Assembly (NCBI RefSeq): GCF_001224225.1
Contig: NZ_CUEE01000001.1
Coordinates: forward strand, 310,001-374,000
Origin: Staphylococcus borealis
GTDB taxonomy: Bacteria; Bacillota; Bacilli; Staphylococcales; Staphylococcaceae
Reading direction: 5' to 3'
DNA length: 64,000 nt
Positions 18,805 through 26,905 of this stretch are shown here, piece after piece. Under the pieces are notes generated by a model, which was given only the letters and a program-made list of their open reading frames with translations, was not told the DNA's origin and did not search any database. The first letter of the stretch is position 1; the number at the start of each line of letters is the position of its first letter. Both the position numbers and the translations under genes were made by a program.

Positions 18805-19461
18805 TTAAACCCATTCGATGACATCATCGGCTGGTTGACGTACTTTAGCTTTAGGATCATGTTTACGATAGCCAAACGCAACCATTACAGATGGCGCAAA
18901 CTGTTCTGTATCTATAACTTGTTCTTCAGCTAAAATTTCAGTAACTTTATCTAAATCAAATCCTTCCATAGGACATGAATCAATACCTAATAATGCTGCA
19001 GATGTCATCATATTAGCTAAAGCAATATACGTTTGCTTACTTGCCCAATCTAACAATGTTCTCTCGTTATCGTTAATATGGAAACTTGTTTGGAAGTCAT
19101 TGTATTTGTCTTCTACTGCTGGAATCGTACTTTCTTCATATTTTTTGATACCTCGAACGATATGTTGCACATAGTCTGAGTCAGCAGTCACATTTTTGCG
19201 TGCAAGAATAATAACAAAACGACTAGCAGTGCTGAGTTGTTTTTGTGCACCCCAACTATAAGGTTTTAATTTCTCTTTTAAATCTTCATCCTCTAGAACA
19301 ATAAAACGCCAAGGTTCTAACCCTAATGAACTTGGTGATAAGCGCCCTGTTTCCAATATTGTATGAAAATCTGAATTGCTCACATGTTTCTCTGGATCAA
19401 ATTCCTTCGTTGCATGTCTGAAATTAAACGCGTTTAGGATTGTATCTTGCATCGAACTCAT
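18805..19461 (-). CDS. Nitroreductase-family NAD(P)H-dependent oxidoreductase
   Basis: The protein has 218 residues of the FMN-dependent nitroreductase fold: [13 protein letters not shown] at residues 13-25 for FMN phosphate binding, [17 protein letters not shown] near 43, and [18 protein letters not shown] at the end. Such enzymes reduce nitro compounds, quinones or flavins. AGGAGG precedes the ATG. It is divergent from ldhD, with a 318-base shared region. Confidence 0.87.
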   Translation of the reverse strand: MSSMQDTILNAFNFRHATKEFDPEKHVSNSDFHTILETGRLSPSSLGLEPWRFIVLEDEDLKEKLKPYSWGAQKQLSTASRFVIILARKNVTADSDYVQHIVRGIKKYEESTIPAVEDKYNDFQTSFHINDNERTLLDWASKQTYIALANMMTSAALLGIDSCPMEGFDLDKVTEILAEEQVIDTEQFAPSVMVAFGYRKHDPKAKVRQPADDVIEWV

Positions 19462-19620
19462 AAAATATTTCCTCCTTAGATTATATTAATTTGATTATAT
19501 AAGACGTTTCCTTTAGCCTAAAGTTATACGCTTACAATTGTCATCAATTAAAAATAAATGGAAATTTACCATTTTTATGTGAAATTTTTAACAATTGAAA
19601 AATAAATTTCAATTTCCCTA

Positions 19621-19649
19621 TTGATTTGTGAATAAATTCACAATATAAT
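19621..19649 (+). promoter_or_regulatory. ldhD promoter with a perfect Rex operator in the spacer
   Basis: A -35 box TTGATT (19621-19626) and a -10 box TATAAT (19644-19649) are 17 bases apart. TTGTGAATAAATTCACAA at 19626-19643 fills the spacer and is a perfect Rex site. Rex would block the promoter when NADH is low. The rest of the 19462-19779 gap holds a 130-base leader with a possible hairpin (ATAGAGATGT with ACATTTCTAT) and no other gene. Confidence 0.85.
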
Positions 19650-19779
19650 ATATTTGTAAGTTAAGTAATAGAGATGTTTCAAATCATTATTCCTATTAAT
19701 AATTCACATTTCTATAGACAACTTAGGAAAACTTATTTATTAATTATAAATTCATACAAAATGAAGTGAGGTTATTAAA

Positions 19780-20772
19780 ATGACAAAAATTATGTTTTAT
19801 GGAACTCGTGACTACGAGAAAAATGACGCTTTAAACTGGGGTAAAGCAAACAATGTTGAAGTTGTTACAACTGAAGAAATCTTAAGTGAAGATACAGTTG
19901 ATTTAGCTAAAGGTTTCGATGGTGTCACTACAATGCAATTTGGTAAATTAGCAGAATCTGTTTATCCAAAACTTGAAGAATATGGAATTAAACAAATTGC
20001 TCAACGTACTGCTGGTTTCGACATGTACGATTTAGAATTAGCTAAAAAACATGGCATCATCATTTCAAATGTACCTAGCTACTCACCAGAAACAATTGCT
20101 GAATATTCAGTGTCTATCGCTTTACAATTAGTACGTCGTTTCCCTGCAATTGAAAAACGTGTTCAAGAACATAATTTCAAATGGGCTGCGCCTATCATGT
20201 CTACACCTGTTAAAAATATGACAGTAGCGATTATCGGTACAGGACGTATCGGTGCTGCAACTGGTAAAATTTATGCTGGTTTCGGAGCTAAAGTAGTAGG
20301 TTACGATGCATACCCTAACAATTCTTTAGACTTCTTAGAATATAAAGATTCAGTTGAAGAAGCAATTGCTGATGCTGATATCATTTCATTACACGTACCA
20401 GCAAACAAAGAAAGTTTCCACTTATTCGATGCTGATATGTTCGCTAAAGTGAAAAAAGGTGCAGTATTAGTAAATGCGGCTCGTGGTGCTGTTATTGATA
20501 CACCAGAATTAATTAAAGCAGTTAACGATGGTACATTATACGGTGCTGCGATTGATACTTATGAAAACGAAGCAGACTACTTCACTTATGACTGGACTGG
20601 TAAAGACATCAAAGATGAAACTTTATTAGAATTAATTGAACATGAAAGTATTTTGGTCACTCCACATATCGCATTCTTCTCTGATGAAGCTGTGAGAAAT
20701 TTAGTTGAAGGCGGATTAAACGCAGCATTATCAGTTATTAATACTGGTAAATGTGAAACTCAATTAAACTAA
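19780..20772 (+). CDS. ldhD: D-lactate dehydrogenase
   Basis: The protein has 330 residues of the D-2-hydroxyacid dehydrogenase family. The NAD motif [24 protein letters not shown] is near residue 152. The substrate arginine lies in [10 protein letters not shown] near 233, the glutamate in YENEADYF near 262, and the histidine in [12 protein letters not shown] near 294. It reduces pyruvate to D-lactate and regenerates NAD+ during fermentation. The Rex operator at the promoter fits induction under low oxygen. AAGTGAGG precedes the start. Confidence 0.95.
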   Translation: MTKIMFYGTRDYEKNDALNWGKANNVEVVTTEEILSEDTVDLAKGFDGVTTMQFGKLAESVYPKLEEYGIKQIAQRTAGFDMYDLELAKKHGIIISNVPSYSPETIAEYSVSIALQLVRRFPAIEKRVQEHNFKWAAPIMSTPVKNMTVAIIGTGRIGAATGKIYAGFGAKVVGYDAYPNNSLDFLEYKDSVEEAIADADIISLHVPANKESFHLFDADMFAKVKKGAVLVNAARGAVIDTPELIKAVNDGTLYGAAIDTYENEADYFTYDWTGKDIKDETLLELIEHESILVTPHIAFFSDEAVRNLVEGGLNAALSVINTGKCETQLN

Positions 20773-20792
20773 GATATGTGTTTAATAAATAA

Positions 20793-20838
20793 AAATCAGG
20801 AGAACGCTTTAAGTTGCGTATTCTCCTGATTTTTTTAG
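20793..20838. terminator. Bidirectional terminator between ldhD and the HAD gene
   Basis: AAATCAGGAGAACGC pairs with GCGTATTCTCCTGATTT, followed by T residues on the + strand and a matching A-run on the other side. Confidence 0.92.
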
Positions 20839-21636
20839 TTATTTCAATACTTCTTGTTCTATCACTTGTAAGACGCCTTGTTCATCATTGCTAGGTGCGA
20901 CTGCTTTTGCGATTTCAAATAATGTTTCATCATGACTATTAGCCATAACATAGCTGTGCTCAGCTAATTCAAGCATATCTTTATCATTGTTCGCATCTCC
21001 AAATGCCATCAAATCAGAAGCAGACATATCCCACGCTTTTAACAAACGCTGAAGTGCTTGGCCTTTTGTCATGTTTGGCATAATAATATCAATACTATCA
21101 TGTCCACTAGATACGAGTTTAATGATGTCGCTAAATTTTTCTTCTAGATCCTCATCTAATGTTGAATGTGTGTCTCTGTTGATATTTAATGCAATTTTGA
21201 CATATTCATCTTCTGGCAAAGGCTGAAAAGAATCAATTTCCTCTAACTGGTGATAGTAGAAATGTGCATCTTTCTTAAAAGCTTCACTCGTGTCTTTCAA
21301 TATATAGGCACTTTTCAATCCACAAACTATAAATTCTTTAATATTTCGCTCAATATTTAAATAATCAACCACTGCTTTGTAATTCGATGTATTAAAGCTA
21401 CGATAATTGTATAGCGTATTTCCTTTATAGATCACTGCACCATTTTCAGAAATAAAGAACATATCTCTTTCGCCAAATATAGATTTTAGTTTCGCAAATT
21501 GATTGCCACTTGCGGCTATGAATTCTATATTACGTTCTTTTAATGCTTTGAAGATTTTCTCAAAACGGTCTTTATCATAATGCTTATTTGAATCTAAAAA
21601 CGTGCCATCCATGTCTACTGCTATTGCTTTAACCAT
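20839..21636 (-). CDS. Cof-type HAD-IIB family phosphatase
   Basis: The protein has 265 residues. The HAD motifs are AVDMDGTFLDSN at residues 6-17 (nucleophilic aspartate), ASGNQ near 43, the lysine in MTKGQALQRLL near 190 and GDANNDKDMLELA near 211. A C2-type cap lies between. The family removes phosphate from sugar phosphates, nucleotides or pyridoxal phosphate; the substrate cannot be told. It is monocistronic. Confidence 0.9.
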   Translation of the reverse strand: MVKAIAVDMDGTFLDSNKHYDKDRFEKIFKALKERNIEFIAASGNQFAKLKSIFGERDMFFISENGAVIYKGNTLYNYRSFNTSNYKAVVDYLNIERNIKEFIVCGLKSAYILKDTSEAFKKDAHFYYHQLEEIDSFQPLPEDEYVKIALNINRDTHSTLDEDLEEKFSDIIKLVSSGHDSIDIIMPNMTKGQALQRLLKAWDMSASDLMAFGDANNDKDMLELAEHSYVMANSHDETLFEIAKAVAPSNDEQGVLQVIEQEVLK

Positions 21637-21790
21637 GTGTACTCCCCCTAGTCCGTTGTATTCACATTTATTATATCTGTCATCTCTTTAAGGTTGAAGT
21701 TTACGCTTTCATGATGAAACTATATTCACATTCTGAAATTGTATACAAACGCTAAAAATAACGTCCTTCATTTTGATAGCTAAATTAAAA

Positions 21791-21831
21791 AGAGCGAAAC
21801 AGAATCCTTAATGAATGTACTGTTTCACTCC
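21791..21831. terminator. Degenerate short repeat-type terminator after srtA
   Basis: AGAGCGAAACAG pairs imperfectly with CTGTTTCACTCC. It keeps the pattern of the short repeat hairpins. It lies about 80 bases downstream of srtA; the rest of 21637-21906 shows nothing further. Confidence 0.55.
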
Positions 21832-21906
21832 GATTAACTTACGTTTCTAAATTTAAGTAATGCTTAAATCTAAACACTTAAATGCTTTAACTTTTAAGGT
21901 AATTCA

Positions 21907-22509
21907 TTATTTCACTTGTTTCGCAACAAATATTTTACGCTTTTCCCAAACGCCAGTTTGTTCATTATAATCATCACAAGTGATTAATGTTAATTGATTC
22001 TTCTCGCCTTTATGTTCATTAAGGACTTCCACTTGGTCTGGATTAACATCACGGATACTTGTCATTTTATATTCTCGTGTTTCATTCCCTATTTTAAAGT
22101 AAACCTTACTCCCTTTTTTAGCTGCTTTTAAGTTAGTGAATTGGTAATGTGGTCGATCGGTAAATGTGTGACCAGCAATAGAAATATTCTGATCACTTAG
22201 TGACTCATCCTCTTCAGCAAAGCTCACACCGCGATTTAACTGTTCTGGTGTCGCGGGACCAGGGTAAACAGGTTCTTTAATTTCTGCATCTGGTACTGAA
22301 ATATAACCAGCCATTTTAGATTTGTCTTTAGGAATTGTCGGCGTTTGCTTACTATTTGACTTATCGTTTTTATCATATTGTTCAATTTTGTTGTCGTTAT
22401 CTTTGTCATGTAAATAATTATCAATGTGTGGCTTAGCAAATAAATATATTGCTATTAAAATGAGGATGACCCCAATGATTGTCATCAATCGATTGATCCA
22501 ATTCTTCAT
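21907..22509 (-). CDS. srtA: Class A sortase (housekeeping SrtA)
   Basis: The protein has 200 residues with an N-terminal membrane anchor (residues 5-25), a charged linker, and the sortase barrel. The catalytic residues are all present: H114 in AGHTF, C178 in LITCDDY and R191 in WEKRK. Sortase A cleaves LPXTG proteins between T and G and links them to lipid II, fixing surface proteins to the cell wall. It is a single gene, divergent from a GNAT gene as in other staphylococci. Confidence 0.96.
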   Translation of the reverse strand: MKNWINRLMTIIGVILILIAIYLFAKPHIDNYLHDKDNDNKIEQYDKNDKSNSKQTPTIPKDKSKMAGYISVPDAEIKEPVYPGPATPEQLNRGVSFAEEDESLSDQNISIAGHTFTDRPHYQFTNLKAAKKGSKVYFKIGNETREYKMTSIRDVNPDQVEVLNEHKGEKNQLTLITCDDYNEQTGVWEKRKIFVAKQVK

Positions 22510-22666
22510 TATGTGTTACTCCTTTAACGTGCTTTCTTAGGTCATAGTATATCACTTTTACTTCATAAGTTTAATTTAATTCATCGTGTCATATTTAATG
22601 ACATACAGTTGCAACAAAACAATTCTCGCTATAAACTGAAACAAACTTTGAAAAGTAGGTGCCATA

Positions 22667-23161
22667 ATGATTAGAGAAGCAGTACTTGAAGATTTACCGG
22701 CAATCTTAGCTATTTATAATGACGCAATATTACATTCAACAGCCGTTTATACTTATGATGTCCAAACACTAGATGAACGAAAAGCTTGGTTTGATGCAAA
22801 ACATCAAGCACAAGAACCGATATTTGTATTTGAATATGAAGGTAAAGCCGTGGGTTTTGCGACTTATGGTCAGTTTAGAAATTGGCCTGCCTATTTATAT
22901 TCTATTGAACATTCAATCTATGTTGATCAATCGAATCGTGGCAAAGGCATTGCTTCCCAATTACTACAACATCTTATTGACGATGCGAGATCGAAGAATT
23001 ATCGTACCATTGTAGCCGGTATCGATGCGTCGAATAACAGTAGTATCCAATTACATAAGAAGTTTAACTTTAAACATGCAGGCACCATTACGAATGTTGG
23101 CTACAAATTTAATCAATGGTTAGACCTAGCATTTTACCAATATGATTTACATGCAAAATAA
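22667..23161 (+). CDS. GNAT acetyltransferase, phosphinothricin-acetyltransferase-like
   Basis: The protein has 164 residues and the GNAT fold: MIREAVLEDLPAILAIYNDAI at the start, then EHSIYVDQSNRGKGIASQLL near residue 84 as the acetyl-CoA loop, and AGIDASNNSSIQLHKKFNFKHAGT near 116. It resembles the PAT/methionine-sulfoximine acetyltransferase group that N-acetylates glutamate analogues. The true substrate is uncertain. A long repeat directly follows the stop codon. Confidence 0.88.
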   Translation: MIREAVLEDLPAILAIYNDAILHSTAVYTYDVQTLDERKAWFDAKHQAQEPIFVFEYEGKAVGFATYGQFRNWPAYLYSIEHSIYVDQSNRGKGIASQLLQHLIDDARSKNYRTIVAGIDASNNSSIQLHKKFNFKHAGTITNVGYKFNQWLDLAFYQYDLHAK

Positions 23162-23164
23162 AAA

Positions 23165-23316
23165 CAGTCTGGGACATAAATAATATAATAATGCTATTTA
23201 GCAAATTCGCAGTAGCTGACTGAACTGAGAAGGCGCTTAAATCAAGCTTTTCTCAGTTCTAGTCATCCTTGCGGGGGTGGGACGACGAATTCAAAAGAAT
23301 TCTGTCCCGCTCCCTT
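23165..23316 (+). repeat. STAR-like repeat, form lacking the GGGGCCCC module
   Basis: It is nearly identical to 15868-16018, including the junction TTGCGGGGGTGGGACGACG. It starts three bases after the acetyltransferase stop. On the minus strand it overlaps the last codons of the small membrane protein gene. Confidence 0.9.
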
Positions 23317-23561
23317 CTTTTATCGTCTTTTTCAAAAAGGTCTTCTTTCTCGTGAAAAATTTCTTTTTTAAATAACGTTTCTATTTGTTTCCTCTTTTTC
23401 TCCGCAATCACAAAACCCACATAATAAAATAGGAATACAATAATCATACTTAATGACATTGATTGTAGTAAGAGATTCTCCCATGTTCCCTCGACAGTCC
23501 ATAATTGTGTGATAGTTGTGTTAGTTACGAATACAAAAAAGATGATACATAACCTTAGCAT
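23259..23561 (-). CDS. Small hydrophobic membrane protein whose tail runs into the repeat
   Basis: The predicted protein has 100 residues: two hydrophobic segments (about residues 2-18 and 32-52), then a charged tail. AAAGGGG precedes the ATG. I do not recognise a family. Codons from about residue 83 on, RERDRILLNSSSHPRKDD, are read from the intergenic repeat, so the ancestral protein probably ended near residue 80 and lost its stop when the repeat arrived. Confidence 0.6.
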   Translation of the reverse strand: MLRLCIIFFVFVTNTTITQLWTVEGTWENLLLQSMSLSMIIVFLFYYVGFVIAEKKRKQIETLFKKEIFHEKEDLFEKDDKRRERDRILLNSSSHPRKDD

Positions 23562-23679
23562 ATCATCATCCCCTTTTGAGTTATTTTATCTGTATTGGTG
23601 AAATTTTGCAATAACTTTTTTAATTTTCTGATAAATATATGCAATTTTAAATCATTTACATGACACACCTATGACTAAA

Positions 23680-23722
23680 TAAAAAAGCCATCCTCAAATG
23701 CCTCACAGACATTCAAGAATGA
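23680..23722 (-). terminator. Terminator of the serine dehydratase operon
   Basis: On the minus strand the stem AAGTCATTCTTGAATG pairs imperfectly with CATTTGAGGATGGCTT, followed by a T-run. Confidence 0.88.
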
Positions 23723-23740
23723 CTTATAACTATGGTGGGA

Positions 23741-24637
23741 TTATGAGAAGCTATTCACTTCTGCTTCACCAAAGATTTTACGTTTGATTGCTTCACCAGT
23801 TGGTGTACCTGCTAAACCACCAAGTCCTGTTTCTCTTAATTCAGCTGGTAAGCCACGTCCTACTTTATCCATCGCTTCGATAACTTCATCCACTGGAATT
23901 CTACTTTCAACACCAGCTAATGCTAAGTCAGCAGAGATTAATGCGTTACCAGAACCAATTGCATTACGCATTACACATGGAATTTCAACTAAACCAGCTA
24001 CTGGGTCACATACTAGACCAAGTAAGTTACTGATCGCTAGTGCCATTGCGTGACCAGATGCCTCAGGTTCACCACCGAAGATGGATACCGCAGCAGCTGC
24101 AGCCATTGCTGAAGCTGAACCAACTTCTGCTTGGCAACCACCTGTAGCACCTGCAACACTTGCGTTATTAGCAACAACGCGACCAAATAATGATGAAACG
24201 AATAAGAAATCTATCATTTGTTCTTCTGTAAGGTCATGTGTTTTTTCTAATTTAAATAATACGCCCGGAATCGTTCCGGAGGATCCAGCTGTTGGTGTTG
24301 CACAAATGATACCCATTGCTGCGTTTACTTCGTTAGTAGCAACGGCGCCTTTCACTGCTTCAACCATTTCATGGCCTGATAAAGCATGATTATTTTCATT
24401 ATATTTAGCAAGTTTAATCGCATCTTGACCAGTATAACCTGTTACACTTTTAACGCCTTCGCCAGTTGATCCTTTAACTACAGCATCTCTCATGACGTCT
24501 AAGTTCTGTTTCATTGTTTCTCTAACTTCGTCACGTGTTTTACCTGAAAGTTCCATCTCTTCTTGGATCATAATATCTGCGAAAGACATTTTATTTTCGA
24601 CTGCGTAGTCTATTGTTTCTCTAATTGAATCAAACAT
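23741..24637 (-). CDS. sdaAA: L-serine dehydratase, iron-sulfur alpha subunit
   Basis: The protein has 298 residues. It carries the [4Fe-4S]-type serine dehydratase signature: cysteines in GIICATPTAGSSG near residue 109, TGGCQAEVGSA near 166 and GLVCDPVAGLVEIPCVMRN near 208. It converts L-serine to pyruvate and ammonia with the beta subunit. It is the last gene of the pfoR-sdaAB-sdaAA operon, 13 bases after sdaAB. Confidence 0.94.
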   Translation of the reverse strand: MFDSIRETIDYAVENKMSFADIMIQEEMELSGKTRDEVRETMKQNLDVMRDAVVKGSTGEGVKSVTGYTGQDAIKLAKYNENNHALSGHEMVEAVKGAVATNEVNAAMGIICATPTAGSSGTIPGVLFKLEKTHDLTEEQMIDFLFVSSLFGRVVANNASVAGATGGCQAEVGSASAMAAAAAVSIFGGEPEASGHAMALAISNLLGLVCDPVAGLVEIPCVMRNAIGSGNALISADLALAGVESRIPVDEVIEAMDKVGRGLPAELRETGLGGLAGTPTGEAIKRKIFGEAEVNSFS

Positions 24638-24650
24638 CTTTAATCCCCCT

Positions 24651-25337
24651 CTATTTAATATAGGATATATTTAAGTGACTATATTTTTCTTTAATTTGAT
24701 CTAACGTTGATTCAGATAATGCCTTGTTTAGTGGTAATACTGCTAAACTGAAATTATCGCCCGTTTGTGTCATTTCTTCTTTTATGTCAGCACCAAGTTC
24801 ACTTACATCATTGATAAAATGATTAACTTCTGATTTATTTGCCGCCCCATCCATTTCTAAGATAGGTAAACCATAGTTAAAATCAATGTCTAGACCTTCT
24901 ACGCTAATGCGTTTTAATTTAATTGTACCGCCACCGATTGAATTCCCAATGACTTCAATGTGACGTCCATTACCTTCTGCAACAAGATACGCACAGTTAG
25001 GATGTTCACCAATACTGTCGCCTTCTTCTTCAATAATGTTCACTTCGATATTTTGGTCTTTAGCAATTGCTAATGAACTTTTAATACGACTATCAAAAGT
25101 GCTGTAACCCATTGCACCACCAACGATGGCTAAATCCGTACCGTGTCCTTGATGTGTTTGCGCAAAGGATTCGTAATAATGAATTGTGAGTTTATCTGGC
25201 TGTACGCCACCTAATACTGCATATGCAGCATTACCAATTTTAACTGCTCCTGCTGTATGAGAACTTGAAGGTCCCATCATGACAGGCCCAATAATATCAA
25301 ATGCGCTTTGATAATCGTAGCTTTTTTTAGTAGCCAT
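24651..25337 (-). CDS. sdaAB: L-serine dehydratase, iron-sulfur beta subunit
   Basis: The protein has 228 residues. FDIIGPVMMGPSSSHTAGAVKIG at the start is the family signature; EHPNCAYLVAEG near residue 107 follows, and the C-terminal 70 residues look like an ACT domain. AAGGAGAG precedes the ATG, and only two bases separate it from the upstream pfoR-like gene. Confidence 0.94.
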   Translation of the reverse strand: MATKKSYDYQSAFDIIGPVMMGPSSSHTAGAVKIGNAAYAVLGGVQPDKLTIHYYESFAQTHQGHGTDLAIVGGAMGYSTFDSRIKSSLAIAKDQNIEVNIIEEEGDSIGEHPNCAYLVAEGNGRHIEVIGNSIGGGTIKLKRISVEGLDIDFNYGLPILEMDGAANKSEVNHFINDVSELGADIKEEMTQTGDNFSLAVLPLNKALSESTLDQIKEKYSHLNISYIK

Positions 25338-25339
25338 AA

Positions 25340-26386
25340 TTAAACACTCTCCTTAGGTTGTTTCTGTTTACTAGGCAATTTAATACTCATGTCCATTAGG
25401 TTGAATTTTTTAATTAATGTACTGAAGATAAATGCTAAGATAACACTTACAACTGCAACTGTAATGATTGTGATAATTGATTTTGTAGCATCGTTAAATC
25501 CGAATAATACGATTGCACCTGCAATTGGTGTTGCCATACCTTTAACACCGATAACAAGTCCACTAAATGTTACGATACATGCGTTTACTACACCGATAAT
25601 TGCGTTTGTACCATATAGTTGTAGAGGGTATTTTGCAATTAAATCAATTTGTGTTAATGGTTCAACAAATACTGCGAATGCTTTTGATTTACTTCCGCCA
25701 ATATTAAGTCTGCTGAATAATACATAGTTAACAAATGATGAACCTGTACATGTTAATGCACCGATAGCCATTGGTATACCAGTTAGTCCTAATAAACTCG
25801 TTAATACCATTGAACTTAGTGGTGTCATACCCGTTACAGGAATAACTAATCCTAAAATAACTGCTAATGCGTATGGATTGCTGTCTCCTACTGATGTAAC
25901 TGCGCCACCGATTTGATGTAATACAGCCATAACCCCTGGGCTAATAGCTGTTGCTAAACCAAATACAACTGCTGGAGCAATTAAAATCACAGCAATTAAG
26001 TCCAAGCCTTCTGGTACTTTTTTCTCGATAAATTTAATACCGAATGAAATAAGGTACGCTGCGATAAATGCTGGTAATAATTTAAAGTCATGTAATACGA
26101 GACCAACAATGACTGCAAATACAGGTGAGATACCCATTTTCAAACAAGTTAAGATACCAACTGCAACACCTGCAAGACTTCCTGCTAAGTCTCCTATAGT
26201 TTGTAAAAATTCAATATGGAATACGCCACCAATAGCGTAACTTAGGAATGCTTGTGGTAAGAAAGTCGCACAAGCAGCTCCTGATAATGCTTGTAGTCCT
26301 TGTTTACCGTATGGCGCAAAGTTTAAGAATAGCGTCATAACGATAAGCACTAATACGAGTGTACCCACTCCTAAAATAATATTCAT
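25340..26386 (-). CDS. PfoR-like / PTS EIIC-type membrane protein
   Basis: The protein has 348 residues and about nine to ten membrane segments. Its SGAACATFLPQAFLSYAIGGV and VIPVTGMTPLSSMVLTSLLGLTG blocks match the family annotated as perfringolysin O regulator PfoR or PTS sugar transporter EIIC. Neither a DNA-binding domain nor EIIA/EIIB domains are present. Being the first gene of the serine dehydratase operon, it may import serine or a related substrate; this is inference. An ArcR/Rex-like site and a cre site lie upstream. Confidence 0.78.
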   Translation of the reverse strand: MNIILGVGTLVLVLIVMTLFLNFAPYGKQGLQALSGAACATFLPQAFLSYAIGGVFHIEFLQTIGDLAGSLAGVAVGILTCLKMGISPVFAVIVGLVLHDFKLLPAFIAAYLISFGIKFIEKKVPEGLDLIAVILIAPAVVFGLATAISPGVMAVLHQIGGAVTSVGDSNPYALAVILGLVIPVTGMTPLSSMVLTSLLGLTGIPMAIGALTCTGSSFVNYVLFSRLNIGGSKSKAFAVFVEPLTQIDLIAKYPLQLYGTNAIIGVVNACIVTFSGLVIGVKGMATPIAGAIVLFGFNDATKSIITIITVAVVSVILAFIFSTLIKKFNLMDMSIKLPSKQKQPKESV

Positions 26387-26439
26387 TCCCCAAAACCTCT
26401 TTCAATTTATTTAAGAACCATAGTCATACTACACCCTCT

Positions 26440-26453
26440 AGAAAACGATTTCA
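26440..26453. promoter_or_regulatory. cre-like site before the pfoR-sda operon
   Basis: On the minus strand TGAAATCGTTTTCT matches TGWAANCGNTNWCA except for the last base; it lies 54 bases before the first start codon. Confidence 0.5.
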
Positions 26454-26482
26454 AGACTTATTCAGTGACAAAAATGTAAATT

Positions 26483-26498
26483 TGTGAAATAAATCACA
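26483..26498. promoter_or_regulatory. ArcR/Crp-type or relaxed Rex site before the pfoR-sda operon
   Basis: TGTGAAATAAATCACA is a perfect TGTGA-N6-TCACA palindrome, the pattern reported for staphylococcal ArcR. Extended to 18 bases it misses the Rex consensus at two positions. It lies about 97 bases before the pfoR-like gene. The remaining AT-rich DNA to 26759 shows no gene. Confidence 0.55.
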
Positions 26499-26759
26499 TT
26501 AAGAGACTTTTTGAGGATAAAATATTTTTAATTTGAAATCTTTTGAAAAAATCTAAATAATTTTAGTTATTTTACACCGCTAAAACTACCTTTGTAATCC
26601 TTTTCAAGGCAACACTAATATTTGTAATAATTAGTTAAATTGTACACATTTATTTTGTTATATATTCACTTTAACGTGTCAATTTGTAGTTACATAACAA
26701 ACTGCTCACAAATGAAAAAATTGTAAAATTTAAATTATTAAGTTTTTAGCACAATAAAC

Positions 26760-26832
26760 GGGCGTGGAGCAGAATTTGTTATGAATTCATTGTTCCACGC
26801 CCAACTTGCTTGGCTTGTAGCATTTCTTCTTA
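26760..26832. repeat. Short repeat-type terminator hairpin plus decayed STAR module
   Basis: GGGCGTGGAGCAGAATT pairs with AATTCATTGTTCCACGCCC (26760-26802). It is followed by AACTTGCTTGGCTTGTAGCA, a remnant of the module that accompanies the GGGGCCCC core elsewhere. It lies downstream of xylB and can terminate it. Confidence 0.75.
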
Positions 26833-26905
26833 TCATCTTTTTATTGCGTTCTCTCCTAAAAGGCTAACGCTCATTTGGTTCTATCCTAATTGTCGATTTG
26901 AATGA

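Noticed and set aside
19522-19537. cre-like sequence between the nitroreductase gene and ldhD
   Set aside because: On the minus strand TGTAAGCGTATAAC fits only the left half of the consensus and lacks the conserved C.
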